13,703 bases of DNA. Source: Clostridia bacterium. Its GTDB lineage: Bacteria > Bacillota > DSM-521 > Neomoorellales > Neomoorellaceae. Position numbers and translations under genes: made by a program. Positions 7,892 to 13,703 of this stretch are shown one piece after another. Below the pieces are notes generated by a model, which ran no database searches, was not told where the DNA came from, and worked only from the letters and a program-made list of their open reading frames with translations. The stretch lies in the NCBI GenBank assembly GCA_030445875.1, contig JASUSX010000022.1, positions 1 through 13,703 of the forward strand, read 5' to 3'. The first letter of the stretch is position 1, and every line of letters begins with the position of its first letter.

Positions 7892-9094
7892 ATGACCCTG
7901 GGGACGATGGCCGTAGATCACGAGATAAGGATAGACTATGACAAATTGCGCCGGGACAGGTTGGCCAAAACAAGGGAACAGATGCAAAAGGATAAACTGG
8001 GGGCCTTGCTGGTCTATGATCCGGATAATGTGCGGTACATTACCAGTACCAAGTTAGGGGAATGGGTCACCAATAAACTGGCCCGCTACTGTTTGCTGCC
8101 GTTAACTGGAGATCCGATACTATTCGAAGTGGGCAGCGCCATTAGAACCAAAAAAATGTACTGTCCCTGGATTAAGGATATCCGGCCCTCTAAATCGGAT
8201 ATGAGGGGGACCATGCCTTCCCAACCAGCGGCGGATAAAAGCATCGGGGAAATAGCGGCAATATTAAAAGATTTGCATCTGGAGAAAGAACCCGTGGGGG
8301 TAGACTATCTGACTGTTCCTTTAATGAAGGCCTTTCAAAAGTACGGGCTCAACATTGTCGACGGCCAGGAGACCATGTTAAACGCCCAGGTCATAAAGAC
8401 CAGGGAGGAAATCCAGGTTTTGGAAATAGCGGCGGCCATGGTGGATGCAGCTTACTGGGATGTGGTCAACTTTATCCATCCTGGGGTGAGGGAAAACGAG
8501 GTAGTGGCCCTCATGCGCCAGCGCCTGTTTGAGCTGGGGGCGGAAAATGTCCATAACGTCAACGTAATCACTGGCAATCGTTCCCACCCCCATCCCCATG
8601 ATTTCTCGGACCGGATAATCAGGCCCGGGGACATGATCTTTATCGACGTGGTGAACGACTTTAATGGCTATAAAACATGTTACTATCGCACCTTCGTTTG
8701 CGGCAAGCCGACGGAGAGGCAAAAACGGGTCTATAAGAAAGCCTACGATTGGCTTTACAGCGCTATCGAGAAGGTTAAGCCCGGGGTTTCAACTGCCGAG
8801 ATAGCGGCCTGCTGGCCGGATTATCAAGAGCTTAACTACGAGAGCGAATACGAGGCCTTTGCCCTGGAACTGGGCCACGGCGTGGGTATATCCCACTGGG
8901 CGAAACCGATTATAACGCGGGGCTATTCCTTTGATTACCCGGAAGAGTTGCAAGAGAATATGCATATCGCCTTTGAAACCTACTACGGTGAAGGTGAAGA
9001 CGGCGCCCGGATCGAGGAGCAACTGGTGGTTACCAGGGATGGTTACCGGATTATAACTAAATTCCCCTGTGAGGAACTGATTTCCTGCTGGTAA
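7892..9094 (+). CDS. M24 family creatinase/Xaa-Pro-peptidase-like protein with altered metal site
   Basis: The 400-residue protein has the two-domain layout of creatinase/prolidase-like M24 proteins: an N-terminal creatinase-type domain (about 20-165, with GALLVYDPDNVRYIT at 37-51) and a C-terminal 'pita-bread' domain (about 172-400). Of the five canonical metal ligands, Asp252 (FIDVV), His329 (GHGVGISHW), Glu362 (AFETY) and Glu375 (ARIEEQ) are present. The second Asp aligns with Cys263 (GYKTCYYRTF, usually GYxxDxTRTF). Peptidase activity is therefore uncertain; creatinase-like C-N hydrolysis or a one-metal enzyme are alternatives. ATG 7892 has GGAGGG six nucleotides upstream; an in-frame start at 7790 would add 34 unlikely residues over the repeat. 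Sampled stretches are visibly poorer in GC than the neighbours. larA follows after 64 nt. Confidence 0.85.
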   Translation: MTLGTMAVDHEIRIDYDKLRRDRLAKTREQMQKDKLGALLVYDPDNVRYITSTKLGEWVTNKLARYCLLPLTGDPILFEVGSAIRTKKMYCPWIKDIRPSKSDMRGTMPSQPAADKSIGEIAAILKDLHLEKEPVGVDYLTVPLMKAFQKYGLNIVDGQETMLNAQVIKTREEIQVLEIAAAMVDAAYWDVVNFIHPGVRENEVVALMRQRLFELGAENVHNVNVITGNRSHPHPHDFSDRIIRPGDMIFIDVVNDFNGYKTCYYRTFVCGKPTERQKRVYKKAYDWLYSAIEKVKPGVSTAEIAACWPDYQELNYESEYEAFALELGHGVGISHWAKPIITRGYSFDYPEELQENMHIAFETYYGEGEDGARIEEQLVVTRDGYRIITKFPCEELISCW

Positions 9095-9111
9095 GAAAAC
9101 TTTACCTGAAC

Positions 9112-9132
9112 GGTAGCCTCCTTTTGGCTACC
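9112..9132 (+). other. Intercistronic hairpin between the M24 gene and larA
   Basis: GGTAGCC (9112-9118) and GGCTACC (9126-9132) form a perfect 7-bp stem with a seven-base loop. AAGGGGGG follows instead of a T run, and the reverse strand lacks a T run too, so this is not a standard terminator. It ends 13 nt before the GGAGG ribosome site of larA and could be an mRNA-processing or stability element that sets M24 and larA-aco levels apart. Confidence 0.6.
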
Positions 9133-9158
9133 AAGGGGGGACCCCGGAGGATAGTGGG

Positions 9159-10436
9159 GTGAGCATGATGGTGGAACATCTAACCTTACCTTACGGCCGT
9201 GACGGCGGGCAGTTATTAACCATCTCTTCCTTAAATTACGCCGGTACCCTGGTCCACCGGGAGCCCCCTCCAGGGGTAGAGGCCGGGGACCTGGCTGCTG
9301 CCCTCGCCCGGCCGGTAGCCTGCCGGCCCTTGCAGGATATAGTCCACCCGGGCGAAAGGGTGGCTATTGTAACCAGTGATGTTACCCGGCCCTGCCCTAC
9401 CAAAATTATTCTCCCTCCGATCCTTAAAGAACTACAATTAGCGGGGGTTAACAGCCAGGATATTAGCATTATCCTGGCCACAGGTAACCACCGCAGCCCC
9501 ACGGAAGATGAAAAACGTTACCTGCTGGGGGAGCAGGTATACGACCATTACAGGAGCGTAGACGCCGCAGCCGGGGATATGGTCTACCTGGGCCAGACCA
9601 GCCGGTGTACGCCGGTGGAGGTCTTTCGGCCGGTGGTGGAAGCTGACCGCCGGATCCTCATTGGCAATGTCGAGTACCACTATTTCGCCGGCTACAGCGG
9701 TGGGGCGAAGGCCATCATGCCCGGGTGCGCTTCGCCCCGGAGCATCCAGGCTAACCACCGCCTGATGGTCGACCCTGCTGCCCGGGCGGGGAGCATAGCC
9801 ACCAATCCCGTGCGGCAGGACATCGATGAGGTATTAAACTTCCTGCCGGTAGACTTTATCGTTAACGTAGTCCTGGACGAGGATAAGAATATCCTGGCGG
9901 CCTTTGTCGGCCACCCCCTGGAGGCCCACCGGCAGGCAGCCCGGTACCTGGATGCCATCTACCAGGTGGAAATCAAAGAGCAGGCCGACATAGTTATCGC
10001 CTCAGCGGGGGGTTATCCCAAGGACCTTAACCTCTACCAGGCTCAGAAGGCCCTGGATAATGCCCGCCGGGCGGTGCGGCCGGGCGGGGTCCTCATCCTG
10101 GTGGCCGAGTGTCCCGAAGGCCTGGGGGATGCCACCTTTGCCCGGTGGATAGCGGCGGCCTCCCAACCAAGGGATCTCATTGACCGGATACAGGTCGGTT
10201 TTGAACTGGGCGGGCATAAGGCGGCTGCCATAGCCATGGCCGTGGAGGACATCCAGGTTTATCTGGTCTCGTCCCTGCCAGGGGCTATAGTCCGGCAGTG
10301 CTTCCTGGAGCCCTGCACCGACCTGGTTACAGCCTACCAGAAGGCGCTGGCGGCGATGGGTCCCGCAGCGAGGGTCCTGGTCATCCCCCAGGCCGGGTCG
10401 GTCTTACCCAGATTAGCGACGGAGGTGACAGCTTAA
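9159..10436 (+). CDS. larA: LarA-type nickel-dependent lactate racemase / 2-hydroxyacid epimerase homologue
   Basis: LarA enzymes interconvert the stereoisomers of lactate or other 2-hydroxyacids with a nickel-pincer nucleotide cofactor. The 425-residue product carries the family residues: Asp74 and Arg77 in SDVTRP, His111 in ATGNHR, His174 in EYHYFAGYSGGAKAI, Lys184 (cofactor attachment) in SGGAK, and His200 (nickel ligand) in QANHRLM. So it looks catalytically complete. GTG 9159 has GGAGG eight nucleotides upstream; ATGs at 9165 and 9168 are alternatives. The cofactor genes larB, larC and larE are not in the window and must lie elsewhere if the enzyme is active. The substrate is uncertain because the family contains several specificities besides lactate. 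Its TAA shares a base with the acoA ATG (TAATG), which indicates coupling to the dehydrogenase genes and hints at a hydroxyacid feeding that complex. Confidence 0.88.
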   Translation: MSMMVEHLTLPYGRDGGQLLTISSLNYAGTLVHREPPPGVEAGDLAAALARPVACRPLQDIVHPGERVAIVTSDVTRPCPTKIILPPILKELQLAGVNSQDISIILATGNHRSPTEDEKRYLLGEQVYDHYRSVDAAAGDMVYLGQTSRCTPVEVFRPVVEADRRILIGNVEYHYFAGYSGGAKAIMPGCASPRSIQANHRLMVDPAARAGSIATNPVRQDIDEVLNFLPVDFIVNVVLDEDKNILAAFVGHPLEAHRQAARYLDAIYQVEIKEQADIVIASAGGYPKDLNLYQAQKALDNARRAVRPGGVLILVAECPEGLGDATFARWIAAASQPRDLIDRIQVGFELGGHKAAAIAMAVEDIQVYLVSSLPGAIVRQCFLEPCTDLVTAYQKALAAMGPAARVLVIPQAGSVLPRLATEVTA

Positions 10437-11407
10437 TGGAAGCCTTAACAATGGAAAAACGCCTGAAAATGTACCGTTTGATGCTAACTATCCGCGCCTT
10501 TGAAGAAAAGATCGTCGAGGTCTACGCCCAGGGCCTGATGCCCGGCCTGGCCCATCTCTATGTCGGGGAAGAAGCCGTAGCCGTAGGGGTCTGCACGGCT
10601 CTGGAGCCTGCGGACCTGATCACCAGCACTCACCGCGGCCATGGCCACTGCATCGCCAAGGGCGGGGACGTAAAGCTGATGATGGCTGAGATGTTCGGCA
10701 AGGATACCGGCTACTGCCGGGGGAAGGGGGGGTCCATGCACATCAGCGACATCGAGTTAGGCATCGTCGGTGCCAACGGCGTAGTAGGGGGTGGCATTCC
10801 CCTGGCCACCGGAGCCGCCCTATCGGCGCAAATGCGCAATTCCGGCCAGGTAGTAGTCTGTTTCTTTGGCGACGGCGCCTCCAATAATGGCAGCTTTCAT
10901 GAATCCCTGAACCTGGCCGCCCTCTGGCGATTACCGGTAGTATATGTCTGCGAGAACAACGGCTATGGCATCTCTGTTGCCCAGTCCAGGCACCAGGCTA
11001 TTAAAGACGTAGCCGTGCGGGCGGCAGCCTACGGTATGCCCGGGGTAACCGTCGACGGTAATGACGTGGAAGCTGTCCACGCCGCGGCCCGGGTGGCTGT
11101 GGACCGGGCCCGCCAGGGGGAAGGCCCCACTTTGCTGGAGTGTAAGACCTACCGCTTCCGCGGCCATCATGAGGGCGACCCTAACCGGGGTAACCGTTAC
11201 CGCAGCCGGCAAGAAATAGTGGCCTGGGAGGAAAAGTGCCCCCTCAAGGGCTACGAAGCAAAACTCCTGGCCGGCGGTGTAACCTGGGAGCAACTCGAAG
11301 AGTTGAAAGAAAAAGTCCAGCAGGCCATCGAGGCAGCCGTCCAGTATGCCAACGCCAGCCCCTTTCCTCCCTTAACAGCCGCCCTGGCCGATGTCTATGC
11401 CGGGTGA
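10436..11407 (+). CDS. acoA: Acetoin/2-oxoacid dehydrogenase E1 component, alpha subunit
   Basis: The alpha subunit of the heterotetrameric thiamine-diphosphate E1 enzyme of a 2-oxoacid or acetoin dehydrogenase complex. The 323-residue product has the thiamine-binding motif from GDG (145-147) to NN (174-175). It also has the [15 protein letters not shown] block (64-78) and GKGGSMHI (96-103), which resemble AcoA (acetoin dehydrogenase) more than pyruvate or branched-chain enzymes. [11 protein letters not shown] (239-249) corresponds to the regulatory loop region. ATG 10436 has an excellent GGAGGTGA site seven nucleotides upstream, inside the end of larA, and overlaps its stop by one base. acoB starts 22 nt after the stop. 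Substrate assignment rests on motif resemblance only; pyruvate or another 2-oxoacid remains possible. Confidence 0.88.
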   Translation: MEALTMEKRLKMYRLMLTIRAFEEKIVEVYAQGLMPGLAHLYVGEEAVAVGVCTALEPADLITSTHRGHGHCIAKGGDVKLMMAEMFGKDTGYCRGKGGSMHISDIELGIVGANGVVGGGIPLATGAALSAQMRNSGQVVVCFFGDGASNNGSFHESLNLAALWRLPVVYVCENNGYGISVAQSRHQAIKDVAVRAAAYGMPGVTVDGNDVEAVHAAARVAVDRARQGEGPTLLECKTYRFRGHHEGDPNRGNRYRSRQEIVAWEEKCPLKGYEAKLLAGGVTWEQLEELKEKVQQAIEAAVQYANASPFPPLTAALADVYAG

Positions 11408-11429
11408 AAGGAGAGGAGGAAGAGAGAAA

Positions 11430-12413
11430 ATGGCTATCAAAACCTATCGCGATGCCCTTCGGGAAGCCATGCGGGAGGAAATGCTCCGCGATGCCATGGT
11501 CTTTATCATGGGGGAAGATGTGGGCGTTTACGGGGGGATCTTCGGCGTTACCGCCGGGTTAAGGGACGAGTTTGGTGAAGGGCGGGTCAAGGATACGCCC
11601 ATCTCGGAAGCGGCCATCGCCGGGGCGGCCACCGGGGCGGCCATGACCGGTATGCGGCCGATTGCCGAGATTATGTTTGTCGACTTTACCACCATCGCCA
11701 TGGACCAGCTCGTCAATCAGGCCGCTAAATGGCACTACATGTCCGGCGGACGCATTAAAGTGCCCCTGGTCTTGAGGACCACCACTGGCATCGGCCGGCG
11801 CACGGCCGCCCAGCACTCCCAGAGCCTGGAAGCCTGGCACGCCCATGTCCCGGGCTTGAAGGTGGTCATGCCCTCCACCCCTTATGACGCCAAAGGCCTC
11901 TTAAAGAGCGCCATCCGGGACGATAACCCGGTGGTCTTTATCGAACATAAGATGCTCTACAACGAAAAAGGGGAGGTGCCGGAGGGAGAGTATCTGGTCC
12001 CCCTGGGCAAGGCGGACATCAAACGGGAAGGGAGCGACTGCACCATAGTGGCCACCTCCCTTATGGTCCGGCGCGCCCTGGCGGCGGCGGAGGCCCTGGC
12101 CGGGGAGGGTATAGATATTGAACTGGTCGACCCCCGCACTATCAGGCCCCTGGATATTGAGACTATCTGCACCTCGGTGAGCAAAACCCACCGTCTGATA
12201 ATTGTCCACGAAGCCTGCGGCTTCTGCGGGGTGGGGGCGGAGATAGCTACGGAGGTAATGGAGCAGGCCTTCTTTGAGCTTGACGCCCCGGTAGTCCGGG
12301 TAACCGGCAAGGAAGCCCCTATACCCTTCAGTCCCTCCCTGGAGGACTATGTAGTCCCCAGCGTTGAAGAGATAGCGGCAGCCGTCCGGTGCCTGGTAAA
12401 GGGGGGTGAGTAG
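11430..12413 (+). CDS. acoB: Acetoin/2-oxoacid dehydrogenase E1 component, beta subunit
   Basis: Partner of the alpha subunit: the alpha2beta2 E1 binds thiamine diphosphate at the interface, cleaves the substrate and passes the acyl group to lipoyl-E2. The 327-residue length is normal. Visible family features are GEDVGVYGG (28-36), the catalytic Glu60 in DTPISEAA, which activates the thiamine ring, His129 in [11 protein letters not shown], and the C-terminal transketolase-like domain with [12 protein letters not shown] (231-242) and the [14 protein letters not shown] region (259-272). ATG 11430 lies ten nucleotides after AGGAGG (11414-11419) and gives the usual N-terminus ([13 protein letters not shown]); an in-frame start at 11391 inside acoA was rejected. 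acoC begins one base after the stop. Confidence 0.93.
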   Translation: MAIKTYRDALREAMREEMLRDAMVFIMGEDVGVYGGIFGVTAGLRDEFGEGRVKDTPISEAAIAGAATGAAMTGMRPIAEIMFVDFTTIAMDQLVNQAAKWHYMSGGRIKVPLVLRTTTGIGRRTAAQHSQSLEAWHAHVPGLKVVMPSTPYDAKGLLKSAIRDDNPVVFIEHKMLYNEKGEVPEGEYLVPLGKADIKREGSDCTIVATSLMVRRALAAAEALAGEGIDIELVDPRTIRPLDIETICTSVSKTHRLIIVHEACGFCGVGAEIATEVMEQAFFELDAPVVRVTGKEAPIPFSPSLEDYVVPSVEEIAAAVRCLVKGGE

Positions 12414-12414
12414 G

Positions 12415-13703
12415 ATGGCGACACGGGTTGTCCTGCCCCAGCTGGGCATCACCACCACCGAGGGCCTCATCGGTGAGTGGTATAAAAAAGAGGGGGACCC
12501 GGTAGGTAAGGGTGAGGCCTTATTCAGCATTGAAACCGATAAGGTAACCACCGATGTCGAAGCCACAGCTGACGGTGTGTTAAGGAAGATCCTGGTCCCG
12601 GCCGGGCAGACAGCAGCAGTTACCACTACCGTGGCCATCATCGCCGCCCCCGATGAAGACATAACACCTCTGCTGGAAAAAGAGGCCGCCAACAGCGTTA
12701 CTGGCGTAACCTGGGGGCAGCCAGGGCCTGCCCCGGCCGGTAAAAGCGGGGAAGCTGAACAAGTACACCCCGGCGGCCGCCTGCGGATCTCCCCCCTGGC
12801 ACGCAAGATAGCCGCTGCCCAGGGGATTAGCGAGGCCGAATTAAGAACCATCCCCTCTAGCGGTCCCGGCCAGAGCCTGACCAAAAGGGATATTGAAGCC
12901 TACCTGGCCCGGCGAGAAACACCGGTACCGACAGTAAACGCCGCCAGGGAGCAACTGCCCCCGGCCGGAGGGGAAGGGCCAGCCCGGTTGGAGAGCGAGA
13001 TGGGGACCGATTCCGGCCTGGCGAGCGCCAGCCAGGCAGGGCGGCTGGTTCCCCTGACGCCCATGCGCCGGACCATTGCCCAGCGCCTGACCCGCAGCCA
13101 CCAGGAAACCCCCACCTTCTACCTTAAAATGGAGGTGGAGGCGGCCCGGCTGCAGGAATGGCGCCAGGAACTGAACGCCCGCCTGGCCAGAAAGGAAGCC
13201 GGCCTCAAGCTAACCCTGACCGACTTCTTTGTCAAAGCCAGCGCCCAGGCCCTGCAGGAGTATCCGGGCCTCAATGTCTCCTACACCGAAGCAGGCATCC
13301 TTTACCACGAGGAGATTAACATCGGTATCGCCACGGCCTTACCCACCGGCCTGGTAGTGCCGGTCATCAAAAACGCCGCTGGCAAATCCCTGGCTCAGCT
13401 GGCCCGGGAACGGGTAGCCCTGGTTAACAAGGCCCGGGCCGGGGATTTAACCCTGGCAGAAATGAGCGGCGGTACCTTTACCGTGTCTAATTTAGGCATG
13501 TACCCGGTGGATGAATTCAGGGCTATCATCAACCCCCCGGAAGCGGCCATCCTGGCCGTAGGGAGGCTGAAGGAGAAGCTCTACCTGGAAGACGGCAACG
13601 TCAAAGCGACCTGGTGCGTGTACCTGGGGCTTACCGCCGATCACCGGGTAATCGACGGGGCGACGGCAGCGGGCTTCCTCCAGGCCGTCAAGGGGCGCCT
13701 GGA
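12415..13703 (+). CDS. acoC: Acetoin/2-oxoacid dehydrogenase E2 (dihydrolipoamide acyltransferase), 3' truncated
   Basis: E2 is the core of the complex: it carries the acyl group on a swinging lipoyl arm and transfers it to CoA. The window holds 429 codons and the frame is still open at the end. An N-terminal lipoyl domain (about 1-78) has the lipoylated Lys43 in SIETDKVTTDVEA. A Pro/Ala/Gly-rich linker follows, then a peripheral subunit-binding domain (about 123-165, RISPLARKIAAAQGI), a second flexible linker (about 166-208), and the catalytic acyltransferase domain from about 210. The active-site His410 and Asp414 lie in ADHRVIDGA, so only the last few residues should be missing. There is one lipoyl domain. 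ATG 12415 lies one base past the acoB stop, with GGGGGGTGAG as ribosome site. An E3 (lipoamide dehydrogenase) gene may lie beyond the window. Confidence 0.93.
   Translation, partial: MATRVVLPQLGITTTEGLIGEWYKKEGDPVGKGEALFSIETDKVTTDVEATADGVLRKILVPAGQTAAVTTTVAIIAAPDEDITPLLEKEAANSVTGVTWGQPGPAPAGKSGEAEQVHPGGRLRISPLARKIAAAQGISEAELRTIPSSGPGQSLTKRDIEAYLARRETPVPTVNAAREQLPPAGGEGPARLESEMGTDSGLASASQAGRLVPLTPMRRTIAQRLTRSHQETPTFYLKMEVEAARLQEWRQELNARLARKEAGLKLTLTDFFVKASAQALQEYPGLNVSYTEAGILYHEEINIGIATALPTGLVVPVIKNAAGKSLAQLARERVALVNKARAGDLTLAEMSGGTFTVSNLGMYPVDEFRAIINPPEAAILAVGRLKEKLYLEDGNVKATWCVYLGLTADHRVIDGATAAGFLQAVKGRL

Noticed and set aside
11901..12884. 327-codon frame on the - strand across acoB/acoC
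   Set aside because: Overlaps two strongly supported genes, and the product is low-complexity and unlike any family I know.

Overview
The window is a GC-rich, densely packed stretch in which every gene I can support lies on the + strand. Gene order, Shine-Dalgarno sites, intrinsic terminators and a PyrR-type attenuator point to a Firmicute. The protein style suggests a thermophilic or anaerobic clostridial lineage such as Moorella or its relatives. That genus guess comes from general familiarity, not from a search.

Left part (1-1595): the 3' end of an unidentified coiled-coil protein is followed by a clean intrinsic terminator (234-257). Next is a 51-residue TatA-type protein (367-522), short enough to be missed by routine gene calling, and then a DUF1786-type protein with an actin/HSP70-like phosphate motif (558-1595).

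Middle part (1615-7660): a pyrimidine operon with its control region. A TTGACA-17-TAAACT promoter leads into a short leader that holds a PyrR-binding hairpin, a possible antiterminator and a perfect 10-bp terminator. Then come pyrR, carA, carB and pyrF, followed by a terminator. PyrR would sense UMP and close the operon by attenuation. CarAB makes carbamoyl phosphate, and PyrF makes UMP from OMP. The genes for the steps between (pyrB, pyrC, pyrK/pyrD, pyrE) are not here, so this is an abridged pyr operon. Two 16-codon mini-ORFs overlap gene ends at the places where missing genes would be expected.

Right part (7661-13703): an AT-richer intergenic region carrying a 15-bp direct repeat precedes a tightly spaced gene set. 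The set is an M24 creatinase/Xaa-Pro-peptidase-like protein in which one canonical metal-binding Asp aligns with Cys, a LarA-type nickel-pincer racemase/epimerase homologue, and acoA, acoB and acoC (E1 alpha, E1 beta, E2) of an acetoin/2-oxoacid dehydrogenase complex; acoC runs off the window end. The larA-acoA overlap (TAATG) and strong ribosome sites suggest co-expression. An M24 hydrolase, a 2-hydroxyacid racemase homologue and a thiamine/lipoyl dehydrogenase in one apparent transcription unit is the least explained part of the window and the best candidate for an undescribed catabolic route.
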